DNA from: CAVTWS01 sp963732655
GTDB taxonomy: Bacteria; Actinomycetota; Acidimicrobiia; Acidimicrobiales; SHLQ01
Assembly: GCA_963732655.1 (NCBI GenBank)
Contig: CAVTAI010000017.1
Location: 1,178,001-1,242,000, forward strand
Length of the DNA: 64,000 bases
Reading direction: 5' to 3'
In this document: positions 43,391-51,212 of the stretch, one piece after another
How positions within the stretch are numbered: the first letter of the stretch is position 1
Layout: the number at the start of each line of letters is the position of its first letter
Notes under the pieces: model-generated
The model's database searches: none
Told to the model about the DNA's origin: nothing
What the model saw: only the letters and a program-made list of their open reading frames with translations
Made by a program: the position numbers and the translations under genes

Positions 43391-44467
43391 GTGGAACGAT
43401 TCGGGTTCGTCGGGCTCCCCAATGCCGGCAAGTCGTCGCTGTACAACGCGCTCGCCGGAGGCGGTGCTCTCGCCGCCCCCTACGCCTTCGCCACCAAGGA
43501 CCCGAACGTCGGCGTCGCCAAGGTGTTCGACGATCGCCTGGGCCGGCTCGCCGAGATGAGCCGAACCCGCAGCGTAATCCCCGCCTCGGTGCAGTTCACC
43601 GACATCGGCGGACTGGTCGAAGGTGCACACAAGGGTGAGGGCTTGGGCAACCGGTTCCTGGCCGGCATCCGCGAGGTCGATGCCATCGTCTATGTCCTGC
43701 GGGCGTTCGTCGACATCGACGTACCCGGCCCGACCGATCCCCTCGAACACCTCGGCGTGGTCGAGATCGAGCTGAGCCTGGCCGATCTCGAGGCGGCCGA
43801 GAAGCAGTTCGACAAACAACGGCGGGCGGCCAAGGCCGGCGACCGGTCAGTCGTCGAGACGCTGCAATCGCTCGAGAAGGCGGTCGCCGTCCTCAGCGAC
43901 GGCACGCCGATCTACCGCTCGACCATGACCGACGAGGAGCGGTCGCTTCTCAAGCCGTTCTTCTTCCTCACCAACAAACCGGTGCTTGCCGTCGTCAACC
44001 TCGACGAGTCACAACTCGAGGACCCCGAGCCGGTGCTCGCACCGGTGCGCGCCGAGCTCGACTCCGCCGACGTGTTCGGACTGTGCATCCAGCTCGAAGC
44101 CGAAGCCGCTCAGCTCGACGAAGCGGAACGAGCCGAGATGCTCGAGGGCCTCGGCCTCGGGGCGGGCGCGCTGCCGACATTCCTCACCGCGGCGTACCAC
44201 ACGCTCGGGTTGCGGACATACTTCACCACCGGCGAGAAGGAGACCCGGGCCTGGACCTTCAAGGCCGGTTGGCGGGCACCCCAGTGCGCGGGGGTGATCC
44301 ACACCGATTTCGAGCGTGGCTTCATCCGGGCCGAGACCATCCAGTGCGAGGTCTTGCTCGAGATCGGTTCGTGGAACAAGGCGAAAGAACAGGGCCTGGT
44401 GCGCAGCGAAGGCAAGGACTACGAGGTGTCCGACGGCGACGTCATGGAGTTCCGCTTCAACGTGTAG
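43391..44467 (+). CDS. ychF: Redox-regulated ATPase YchF (Obg-like)
   Basis: A 358-residue TRAFAC-class P-loop protein that prefers ATP and associates with ribosomes. G1 motif FVGLPNAGKSSLYNAL, G3 FTDIGGLVEGAHKGEGLGNRFL, a non-canonical G4 region, a coiled-coil insert (residues ~125-200) and the C-terminal TGS-like YchF domain (WTFKAGWRAPQCAGVIHTDF, RSEGKDYEVSDGDVMEFRFNV) are visible. GTG start with a leaderless-type promoter. It marks the last housekeeping gene before the accessory island. Confidence 0.97.
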   Translation: MERFGFVGLPNAGKSSLYNALAGGGALAAPYAFATKDPNVGVAKVFDDRLGRLAEMSRTRSVIPASVQFTDIGGLVEGAHKGEGLGNRFLAGIREVDAIVYVLRAFVDIDVPGPTDPLEHLGVVEIELSLADLEAAEKQFDKQRRAAKAGDRSVVETLQSLEKAVAVLSDGTPIYRSTMTDEERSLLKPFFFLTNKPVLAVVNLDESQLEDPEPVLAPVRAELDSADVFGLCIQLEAEAAQLDEAERAEMLEGLGLGAGALPTFLTAAYHTLGLRTYFTTGEKETRAWTFKAGWRAPQCAGVIHTDFERGFIRAETIQCEVLLEIGSWNKAKEQGLVRSEGKDYEVSDGDVMEFRFNV

Positions 44468-44579
44468 CAGGGGTTTGTGTGCACCAGCGGTTGAGCGACG
44501 GGCGGTCGATCGCGATCTCGCGCTACGACGAGCCGAGCAATTCCCAGCACTGCCTGCAGACGGGTGATCTTGATTGAGT

Positions 44580-44967
44580 TCAACCTTGAAGGCGATTCGT
44601 CGCGGCCGCCAGCAGTTGCTCGGCCCAGCGGACGCATCGCCCAGCGTCGGTTGCGGAGATGTCGGCGCTCTCGTAGCCCGCCTGGGTCTTTCGATCGAGG
44701 GCCCGCTTTGAGCGTCGCCGCAAGCCCGGCATCGACTTGGCGGAGCAGGTCGACGGACGACACGTGGTTGCCGTCGTTCGAACGCTCGCCGAGCGCGTGA
44801 CAGGTGATCGCGCCGGACGCGGCGATGGCAGCATGGACCGCGCACGTGGCGACGACATCGGGTGCGTCGAGCAGCTTCGCCGCGTCGAGGAACTGATGCG
44901 CGTCGACCAGACGCTGCCTGGCTTGCTGCACGTCGCACGGCTTCCGGGAGCCCTTCGAGCGACTCAC
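44580..44967 (-). pseudogene. HEPN-domain toxin-like protein, frameshifted
   Basis: The frame starting at 44967 encodes an all-helical HEPN-like domain (VQQARQRLVDAHQFLDAAKLLDAP...CAVHAAIAASGAITCHALGE). Near 44703-44710 the homology moves by one base to another frame, which continues RALDRKTQAGYESADIS and ends NRLQG at 44580. Rejoined, the protein is about 129 residues and complete-looking. HEPN proteins are often RNases or toxins paired with MNT nucleotidyltransferases, and this gene overlaps the NTase gene by 4 bases. The shift is either real decay or a sequence error; programmed shifting is less likely. Confidence 0.72.
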
Positions 44968-45503
44968 TTCACCCGCTTCAACAGCAGGGCGGTGTCGCCA
45001 GCGAGGGCGGTGCCGTCGCCGCGGATCTGCTCGACGAGTGGGTTCTTCGACCGGACGAGCTTCCGCCAGGAGGCCGGTGAGTGCTCGACGACCTGGAGGT
45101 CATTTCCGGTCCAGGTGCGGACATCAGCCTGCAACTGCGACAGTCGCTCGTGCAGACCTGGCGATTCGAGGTCGTCGGCGACGAGGAGCAGATCGATATC
45201 GGAGTTCCTGCCGGCCTCACCACGGGCCACTGAACCGAACAGCCAGGCACCGCGCAGCTCCGGCCAGCCGGAGAGCCGCTCCCGGAGGCGGCGGATCAGC
45301 TCGCTGCGCGAACCGGCGAGCATCACCAGCGGACCAGCTGCGAGATGGTTGCGGTTCAGCACGACCATCGACGACCGGCCGGCGACGGTTTCGCTGACGA
45401 GACCGCTCAGGATGAGGTCCTCGATGACCGAACTGGCGTTGCCGGGGGCGACACCAGCCGTTGCCGCCAGCTGCCGTCTGGCGAAGCGCTGACGTTCGCT
45501 CAC
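44964..45503 (-). CDS. MNT-type nucleotidyltransferase with winged-helix domain, probably 5'-truncated
   Basis: A 179-residue protein (GTG start 45503). The N-terminal part is a winged helix-turn-helix (RRQLAATAGVAPGNASSVIEDLILSGLV, then RSSMVVLNRNHLAA) and the C-terminal part is a minimal nucleotidyltransferase with GSVARGEAGRNSDIDLLLV, the GSxxxG...DxD metal site. Such MNT proteins act as antitoxins of HEPN toxins, including by AMPylating them. The first helix of the winged domain seems missing; instead the opposite strand enters a DUF4143 relic at about 45489. The downstream HEPN gene is translationally coupled. Confidence 0.78.
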   Translation of the reverse strand: MSERQRFARRQLAATAGVAPGNASSVIEDLILSGLVSETVAGRSSMVVLNRNHLAAGPLVMLAGSRSELIRRLRERLSGWPELRGAWLFGSVARGEAGRNSDIDLLLVADDLESPGLHERLSQLQADVRTWTGNDLQVVEHSPASWRKLVRSKNPLVEQIRGDGTALAGDTALLLKRVK

Positions 45504-45794
45504 TTCCGCGACCGTTCCGGCGTCGAGGTGGACATCGTCGTGGAGCGACCCGACGGCCGGGTGATGGCGATCGAGGTGACGTCCGCTCGCACGGTGAACC
45601 AGCGCGACGCCCGCGGCCTGAACTTCCTTCGGGGGCGTCTCGGTGAGCGATTCGAGTGCGGCATCTTCTTCCACACAGGTCCGATCACCGCGCGCTTCAG
45701 CGACCGGGTCCCTATCGCCGCGCTGTGGGGCGGAGTGTCCGGCGCCAAAGATCCGGCAAGATCATTGGAAGATGACGACGTGGTTCACCGCTGA
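45489..45794 (+). pseudogene. C-terminal fragment of a DUF4143-type AAA ATPase
   Basis: The open frame encodes LTFAHFRDRSGVEVDIVVE, MAIEVTSARTVNQRDARGL and FHTGPITARFSDRVPIAALWG, which is the restriction-endonuclease-like C-terminal part of DUF4143 ATPases (EVDxVxE ... IEVK motif, with K changed to T). No ATPase domain, start codon or ribosome site is present upstream, where the opposite-strand NTase gene begins. I read it as a relic left by rearrangement. Confidence 0.7.
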
Positions 45795-46386
45795 TCTCCA
45801 CTTCGGTCACGCCAACATCATCAGCTACTCGGGCCGGCCGTTCGCCGACGCCACTGCGATGAACCAGGCGCTGATCGAGAGATGGAACTCCTCCATCCAC
45901 TCCGACGACACCGTCTGGGTGCTGGGTGATGTCGCGCTCGGACGCATCGACGAGACCCTCGCGCTCGTCGCCGAGCTGAACGGGCGCAAGCTGCTGCTCG
46001 CCGGGAACCACGACAGATGCTGGGCCGATCACGGTCGACGTGCCGAAGGGTGGACGGAACGGTATGTCACTGCGGGTTTCGCCGAGGTCCACCAGGGCCA
46101 GACGCACGTCAAGGTCGGCGACCGCCAAGCCCTGGCGTGCCACTTCCCGTATCGAGGGGACAGCCACGATCACGACCGGTTCGTCGAGCAGCGGCCGATC
46201 GATCACGGCGAGTGGCTGCTCCATGGCCACGTCCACGAACGCTGGCGTCAACGCGGCCGCATGATCAACGTCGGCGTCGACGCCTGGCGATGCGGCCCGG
46301 TCGACGAGGCGACGCTCGAGGCACTCATGGACGGCGGCCCGAACGACCTCGCACCGCAACCGCCGATGCCGATCTGTGGCGAGTGA
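45772..46386 (+). CDS. Calcineurin-like metallophosphoesterase (phage/RNA-processing type)
   Basis: A 204-residue phosphoesterase beginning MTTWFTADLHFGHANIISYS. Metal-binding motifs are complete: DLHFGH, LGDVALG, LAGNHDRCW, CHFPYRG and HGHVHERWR. This compact type is widespread in phages and accessory islands; a mycobacteriophage relative is known to act on 2',3'-cyclic phosphodiesters. Activity on RNA ends is therefore an attractive guess in an island with RNases and RNA repair genes, but remains inference. The ATG overlaps the tail of the DUF4143 relic. Confidence 0.88.
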   Translation: MTTWFTADLHFGHANIISYSGRPFADATAMNQALIERWNSSIHSDDTVWVLGDVALGRIDETLALVAELNGRKLLLAGNHDRCWADHGRRAEGWTERYVTAGFAEVHQGQTHVKVGDRQALACHFPYRGDSHDHDRFVEQRPIDHGEWLLHGHVHERWRQRGRMINVGVDAWRCGPVDEATLEALMDGGPNDLAPQPPMPICGE

Positions 46387-46393
46387 TCGCGCT

Positions 46394-46456
46394 GTCCAAG
46401 GAGTGTTCAATGCACTCATCGACCACCACTCGCTCGAGAGCTGGCTGGCCCCATCG
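46394..46456 (+). pseudogene. Fragment of an SRPBCC (AHSA1-like) gene
   Basis: The frame here reads GVFNALIDHHSLESWLAPS, almost the same as RVFHALIDRQALERWLAPN in the gene at 49725, with matching nucleotides over ~60 bases. No start codon or remaining domain follows. It is a small relic of a paralogous or duplicated copy. Confidence 0.7.
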
Positions 46457-46508
46457 CTCGCACCGCCTGTGGCTAGATTCTCGCGACCGAAAGCGCCATA
46501 CTGCTCGA

Positions 46509-46766
46509 ATGGAAGCAGGAGTCAGAGAGCTACGAGATCGTCTGAGTCACTACCTGAGCGTGGTGCGAGACGGTCAAGAGGTGACCGTGACCGACCACGG
46601 CAAGGCGGTGGCCAGGCTCGTCCCGCTCGACCAACCTCGGGCGCTCGATCGCCTCGTCGCCGAGGGACTGATCACCCCCGCTCGGCTGGCGAAGCGTTCG
46701 CGGACACCGCCCCGCAGCACGGCCAAAGGGACCGTCAGCGACCTCGTGGCCGAACAGCGGCAGTGA
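46509..46766 (+). CDS. Phd/YefM-family antitoxin
   Basis: An 85-residue antitoxin: GVRELRDRLSHYLSVVRDGQEVTVTDHGKAVARLVP is the Phd/YefM DNA-binding and dimerisation fold, followed by a flexible C-terminal toxin-binding tail. It would bind and neutralise the PIN toxin encoded by the overlapping next gene and repress its own promoter. A CATACT hexamer ends 6 bases before the ATG, suggesting leaderless transcription. A longer upstream frame through the phosphoesterase gene is a shadow. Confidence 0.9.
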   Translation: MEAGVRELRDRLSHYLSVVRDGQEVTVTDHGKAVARLVPLDQPRALDRLVAEGLITPARLAKRSRTPPRSTAKGTVSDLVAEQRQ

Positions 46767-47186
46767 TCGCCTACTTCGACACCTCCGCGGTGATCCCGCT
46801 GCTGATCGGCGAGCCGTCGTCGGCCACGTGCGCGCGACTGTGGAACGAAGCTGCCCGCAGCGTCGGCGTCCGCCTGCTCTACCCGGAGGCGCCGCGCCGC
46901 TCTTGCCAGGGGCGAGCGGATGGGACGAATCACCAACCGTCAGCACAAGGTCGCCGTCGCGGAGCTGGACACGATCATCACGGAGATCGACCACGTCGAG
47001 ATCACCGCCCAGTTGGCCCGCAGCGCCGGTGACCTCGCCCAATCCCACCAACTGCGCGGCTACGACGCCGTTCACCTCGCCGCCGCCATCGCCGCACTCG
47101 ACGCCGAACTCGTCCTGGTCACCGGCGACACCGACCTGGCCATTGCCGCACGAACGCTGGGTCTTCCGGTTGCGCTCACCAGTTGA
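46763..47186 (+). pseudogene. VapC-like PIN-domain RNase toxin, frameshifted
   Basis: The GTG at 46763 overlaps the antitoxin stop (GTGA). The first part reads VIAYFDTSAVIPLLIGEPSS with the first catalytic Asp of PIN domains. Around 46888-46898 the homology changes frame by one base, inside a GC-rich gcgccgcgccgc stretch, and continues as RAALARGERMGRITNRQ, GYDAVHLAAA and VTGDTDLAIAA, holding the remaining acidic residues. Rejoined, it is a complete ~140-residue VapC-type RNase. As read, no functional toxin is made, although the antitoxin is intact. Confidence 0.8.
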
Positions 47187-47303
47187 CAGGCCGCATTCGG
47201 GCCCGGGGTTGACGCCACCTGATCACGTGCGCGTCAGTTCGAGCGATCACCCGCACCCGGGCCACCGAGGGCGTACCACGCCAAGCCGGCCGCGACTGGT
47301 CGA

Positions 47304-48887
47304 TCAGACGCGCTGATCGCTCGCCCCTTCGGCAGACTCGCCAGCGCCTCGGCCCCGCCGGCTGGAGCGGCGAAAGGCAACTCGAAGCGTGTGTCGCGAC
47401 TGTGCGACGAGTTGCCGGGCGGAGGCGCGTGTGCTCCCGACGAACTTCGATGACGCCAGCCGGGCACGCCTGCCGATGGCCGTCACCTGTTGGAGCGAGG
47501 CCCGCGCCTGTGACGCGGTTGCTCTCACCTCCACGGCCACACGGTCGGCCGCGCTCTTGACCGCTCGGCCCGCGGCCCGAATCGGTCCTCCGACCGCTCG
47601 CTGTCCGGCCGAGATGAGATGGTCCATTCGGCCGACGAGCGCCCCAAACCCGCCCGCGAGCCGTCGGCCACTGGCTCGGACTCGGCTGACACCGAGGCCG
47701 ATGAGGAGGCCGGCACGGCGAAACGCACCGTCGATGCCGCGAGACAGGAACGTACTGACGCGAGCAATCGCGTGAACGGCAAGCTCAACGGGCTTCACGA
47801 CTGCTCGGCCGACCGCGGCGAGGCCCTGACCTATCCACCGAACCACTCGGAGCGACAAGCCTGCTGCGCGCCCGAGGGGACCAATCAGCCGCACCCACAC
47901 GGCTCGGACGGCTCGACCGGCCCCTGCGGCCAGGCTCGTGAGCCGGGCGCCGACGTTCCGGGCGAGGGCGACGATCACCCTGGCCATCCGGCCGAGCGAA
48001 CGAGCGAAGCGCCGCATCGCAGAGCCAACCCAACGTGACAACGATCGACCTGTCCGAGCCAACGCCGCAAGCGCACGCGAGACCGGTCTCGCCACCGATC
48101 GGACGACGGATGCGACACCGTGGCCGAAGCGGCGAATGAGGCCGAGCAGGAAGCGGCCTCCTTGCCGGACGGGAACGCTGACACGGTGCCAGGCTCCCCG
48201 GGCGACTCGGATGATCGCGCCTGCCATCCCACGCGCCGCCACTGCGACCCTGTGCCACACGCCTCGGATGGCGATCGCGGAGGCATGAGCCCCGCCTCGA
48301 CCGGCCACCAGGACACGACGCGCACCGCCGCTGATGCCTCGGGCTACTTGCCGAATCGTGGCGGCGGTCGCCCGCCCAGCGGCTCGCAGCGCGAGACCGA
48401 GACGGCGGGCGAGAGCCGCGACGGGGCGGCCGGCCGCTCGGCCGACCTGACCGAGGCGTCGAGCAACGGCCAGCAGCGGGCGCGTCGCCTTGCTCCACAT
48501 CTTTCTGGCTGCAAACGCGACTCGCCGTGAGAACGAGACCGCGCCGCGGCCGAGTCGTTGGGCCAAGGAGCCAACAGCCGCGACAAGGCGTCGTCCGGCA
48601 CCGACGAGCGCCCGAGACGGGACGAACAGAAGGAAGCTCACTCGCCGGACCGCCTGACCGGCCCGGCGGCCCACGGCTGACAGCAAACTTCCGACCGCTT
48701 TCGCTCCTGCCGGCATCGCCTTCGTGACGAGCGCCTTGCCGCCTTCCGAGATGGCGACGAACGGCGCGAGTGGAACGGCGATGGCCTTTGCCAGGAGCCC
48801 GAACTCGGGATCGGGCTGCATCTCGGACGTCGTCTCCGGAGTGCCGGTCGTCCTCAGGTGCTCAGGATCTTGTGGATCAGGAGTCAT
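47304..48887 (-). CDS. Long basic amphipathic-helix repeat protein, unrecognised
   Basis: A 527-residue protein dominated by Ala, Arg, Gly, Val and Leu. From residue ~35 to ~470 it is a string of amphipathic segments in which small and hydrophobic residues alternate with Arg at 3-4 residue steps (for example RPVAALARRLGLALRAAG), with Trp at intervals (MWSKA, GVWHRV, GAWHRV, RWVGSA). There is no clear enzyme motif and no classical transmembrane helix. It could coat membranes or bind nucleic acid. The ATG at 48887 overlaps the stop of the upstream gene by 11 bases. Coding status rests on length, pattern and operon layout. Confidence 0.55.
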   Translation of the reverse strand: MTPDPQDPEHLRTTGTPETTSEMQPDPEFGLLAKAIAVPLAPFVAISEGGKALVTKAMPAGAKAVGSLLSAVGRRAGQAVRRVSFLLFVPSRALVGAGRRLVAAVGSLAQRLGRGAVSFSRRVAFAARKMWSKATRPLLAVARRLGQVGRAAGRPVAALARRLGLALRAAGRATAATIRQVARGISGGARRVLVAGRGGAHASAIAIRGVWHRVAVAARGMAGAIIRVARGAWHRVSVPVRQGGRFLLGLIRRFGHGVASVVRSVARPVSRALAALARTGRSLSRWVGSAMRRFARSLGRMARVIVALARNVGARLTSLAAGAGRAVRAVWVRLIGPLGRAAGLSLRVVRWIGQGLAAVGRAVVKPVELAVHAIARVSTFLSRGIDGAFRRAGLLIGLGVSRVRASGRRLAGGFGALVGRMDHLISAGQRAVGGPIRAAGRAVKSAADRVAVEVRATASQARASLQQVTAIGRRARLASSKFVGSTRASARQLVAQSRHTLRVAFRRSSRRGRGAGESAEGASDQRV

Positions 48888-49610
48888 CTGTGCCGAGCAG
48901 GTCACGCGACAGGTCGGACGCCTCGGTCAGCGACGAACTGCCAGTCAGTTGCTCGACCTCGTGGCGCGCCTCGACGAGCGCTCGCCTCCGGTCAGTCTCG
49001 CCATCGCCCACCCGCGGATCGGCGATGGTCGTGGCGAGGTCTTCGAGCGCGCGTGTTCTGGCCGCCACGTAGTCGACCTCCACCTGTGCCCCAGGCGGTC
49101 GGCCGCCGAGCAGGGAGGCGACTTCGCGGAGCGCCTCGTGGGCGACGTCGTGGACCCGCGGTGCGGTGCCGTCGCGAGTCGTGGCGTGACGCTCAGCAGC
49201 CGTTGGTGCGCCGCAAGCAACTGGTCGATGCTGGGGTGGTCGGTTCGCAGCAGCAAGCCATCGCCGAGCAGCGATTGGAGACGGCTCGCCTGCCGCGCCG
49301 ATCCAACTCGGCGCCACAGCGAACGCAACGGGAGCACCGCACCGAGCCCGACTGCTGCTGCGCCACAAACGGTCACGACCGTAGAAAGCGACGCCGCCTG
49401 TCCGCCGATAATCGCGCCGAAGCCGCCCACGACAAGGACCGCGTCAACCGGACCCGGGCCACGATCGTCCAGCTCCCCGAATACGTCATCGAGCAGGTGG
49501 TCGACCTCGTCACGACCACGCTCGAAGTCCTGCAGCCGAACAAGCGGGCCCGATTGCGCCGGCACGACGACGGCCGCCCGGAAGTCCACATCGGGTTGCC
49601 GCTCGTTCAC
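48877..49610 (-). pseudogene. Two-helix membrane protein of unknown function, frameshifted
   Basis: From a GTG at 49610 the frame reads NERQPDVDFRAAVVVPAQSG, then two hydrophobic helices (DAVLVVGGFGAIIGG and STVVTVCGAAAVGLGAVLP) and a basic segment. Near 49165 the sensible sequence moves to another frame and goes on as VHDVAHEALREVASLLGGRP, then a helical, acidic tail ending LLGTDDS at 48877. Rejoined length is about 243 residues. It would be co-translated with the basic repeat protein downstream. I recognise no family; a TAGATT hexamer (49618-49623) suggests a leaderless promoter. Confidence 0.55.
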
Positions 49611-49617
49611 GACCGTA

Positions 49618-49623
49618 AATCTA
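49618..49623 (-). promoter_or_regulatory. Candidate -10 hexamer (TAGATT)
   Basis: On the minus strand TAGATT ends 7 bases before the GTG at 49610 in a locally AT-rich patch. This would make a leaderless transcript for the membrane protein and basic-protein operon. Confidence 0.4.
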
Positions 49624-49724
49624 TGCGGATCAGCTCGGAGCAGCCCCGGCGAGTGAACGTGTGTCCCAGGAGTCCGCTGCATGGCGCGGCGGGCAAGCTC
49701 GCGTCGTGCTCGTAGGATTCGGCG

Positions 49725-50432
49725 ATGCCCCGAACTGACCGTTGCTCACGGCTGATCGGGGCCCCCGTCGCCCGGGTGTTCCATGCCCTGATCGACCGCC
49801 AGGCGCTCGAAAGGTGGCTGGCCCCGAATGGCATGACGGCGATGTTCGAGCGGTTCGATCCCACGCCCGGCGGTTCGTACCGATTGATCTTGACGTACGA
49901 GGACCCTTCGACCGCTGCGGGGAAAAGCTCGGCCGACTCCGACGTCGTCGAAGGGCGCTATCTCGACGTGGTCCACAACGATCGCATCGTGCAGGCGGTG
50001 GACTTCGTCTCCGACGACCCAGCGTTCGCGGGCACGATGACGATGACTTGGGCCGTCCGTCCATCGGACGGTGGGACCACGGTCGACTTCGTCGCCGACG
50101 ACGTGCCTGCTGGCATCTCCGCCGAGGACCATGCTGCAGGAATGGCCTCTTCGCTGGAGAACCTGGCCGGCTACGTGCAGTCGCAGGAGCCGAGCCGTCC
50201 GCTGAGCGGCCGGCAGCGGACCCTGCGCCGACGTCGTTCGCACGTGTCGACAACCGGCCCGCTCAGTCATCGACACAACTGGTATGTTGTGTTAATGATT
50301 CCGGCACTCGTCGATGGTCGCTTGCCAGCTGGTGATTGGACTGCGACCTGGGCCGAGGTCGAGGAGACGTTGGCACGTCGAGCTGGCGGCTGCATCTGCT
50401 CGAGGGGTGCCGCCGCGCGCTTGTCGCGCTGA
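49725..50432 (+). CDS. SRPBCC (AHSA1-like) domain protein, frame runs on into the next gene
   Basis: Residues 1-155 are an AHSA1-type SRPBCC domain (VARVFHALIDRQALERWLAPNGM, FERFDPTPGGSYRLILTY, VEGRYLDVVHNDRIVQAVDF, AGMASSLENLAGYV), a ligand-binding helix-grip fold. Family members end about there, but here no stop follows. The frame continues through non-homologous sequence and then reads, in the same frame, the first ~27 residues of the DUF6932 gene (start 50295) before stopping at 50432. The extension is most likely an artefact of a lost stop. Function unknown. Confidence 0.72.
   Translation: MPRTDRCSRLIGAPVARVFHALIDRQALERWLAPNGMTAMFERFDPTPGGSYRLILTYEDPSTAAGKSSADSDVVEGRYLDVVHNDRIVQAVDFVSDDPAFAGTMTMTWAVRPSDGGTTVDFVADDVPAGISAEDHAAGMASSLENLAGYVQSQEPSRPLSGRQRTLRRRRSHVSTTGPLSHRHNWYVVLMIPALVDGRLPAGDWTATWAEVEETLARRAGGCICSRGAAARLSR
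50273..50292 (+). promoter_or_regulatory. Palindromic operator overlapping a -10 box
   Basis: A perfect 7-base inverted repeat (ACACAAC, 6-base spacer, GTTGTGT) covers 50273-50292. A TATGTT hexamer at 50283-50288 lies inside it, and the DUF6932 ATG begins only 3 bases after the palindrome. This looks like an autoregulatory operator of a leaderless toxin-antitoxin-type promoter, likely bound by the HTH protein of the pair. Confidence 0.65.
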
Positions 50433-50728
50433 AGGCCGCCGGTTGCCGACGGGCGTGGATCGACGGCAGCTTCGTCACCGGGAAGCTCCACCCCGGCGAC
50501 ATCGACGGCTGCTACGACCCGATCGGAGTCGACCGAGCACTGCTCCACCCTGCATTGCTCGACCTGTCCCGCGGCCGGCCCGCACAGAAGGCCGAGTTCG
50601 GCTGCGAGTTCTTCCCGAACGTCGTCGAGGCCGGCTCCGGTGAGTACTTCGTGGAGTTCTTTCAACGCGACCGTGATGGTCAACACAAGGGAATCGTCGT
50701 CATCGACCTGGAGGAGTTCGAACCATGA
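50295..50728 (+). pseudogene. DUF6932-like protein, frameshifted
   Basis: The ATG frame reads MIPALVDGRLPAGDWTATW and goes on to EVEETL. At about 50370-50373 the homology moves to another frame and continues TSSWRLHLLEGCRRALVAL, RRAWIDGSFVTGKLHPGDID and GQHKGIVVIDLEEFEP. Rejoined, it is a ~144-residue protein of the DUF6932 type, a small nucleotidyltransferase-like fold with a GSF...D.D motif (GSFVTGKLHPGDID). Its stop overlaps the start of the HTH gene (ATGA). One base seems missing. Such pairs behave like toxin-antitoxin modules, though this is not established. Confidence 0.7.
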
Positions 50729-51157
50729 TCAAGAACGAACGGCAGTACAGGATCACCCGCAGCCGAGCCGACGAGGTCCGCAACACGATCGGCGAGCTGC
50801 AGCGCACGCCACTGCCCGATGGGCTGCAACCGGAGATGCGCGAGCTTCAGCTCGACGCCCTGCGCGGCACGCTTGGCGACCTCGAGGCCGAGCTCGCCGA
50901 GTACGACGCGCTTCATCAACGCGACCCTGATCGAGGCGACCGGCATCGAACAGCTGCCGACCGCGCTCATCCGGGCTCGCATCGCCTGCGGCCTCACCCA
51001 ACGACAGCTCGCCGAGCGAGTTGGTCTCCAAGAGCAAGCGATCCAGCGCTACGAGGCGACCGACTACGCCGGCGTCAGCTTCGCTCGCCTCGTCGAGATC
51101 GCCGAGGCACTCGAACTCACGATCCACTACGACGTCCGCCTCACCCAGGCGAGCTGA
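50725..51157 (+). pseudogene. XRE-family HTH regulator, frameshifted
   Basis: The ATG frame gives MIKNERQYRITRSRADEVRN and an alpha-helical N-terminal domain to ELAEYDAL. At about 50911-50914 one extra base moves the frame; homology continues ALIRARIACGLTQRQLAERVG and EQAIQRYEATDYAGVSFARL, a canonical XRE helix-turn-helix, ending at 51157. Rejoined length is ~144 residues. The layout (MIKNERQYRIT start, coiled region, C-terminal HTH) is common in small two-gene stress or toxin-antitoxin operons, and it is the likely binder of the palindrome at 50273. Confidence 0.72.
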
Positions 51158-51212
51158 CCGGACCACCGATGCAGCATCCGCCACCGCACCATTCAACGAC
51201 TGGACGAGAGAG

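Noticed and set aside
44477..44577. Short plus-strand frame after ychF ending CLQTGDLD
   Set aside because: It is too short, has no start context, and overlaps the end of the HEPN relic; it cannot be told from chance.
44700..46900. Programmed frameshifting in the HEPN and PIN toxin genes
   Set aside because: No consistent slippery heptamer with downstream structure is shared by the sites, and non-toxin genes in the same island are shifted too; decay or sequence error is simpler.
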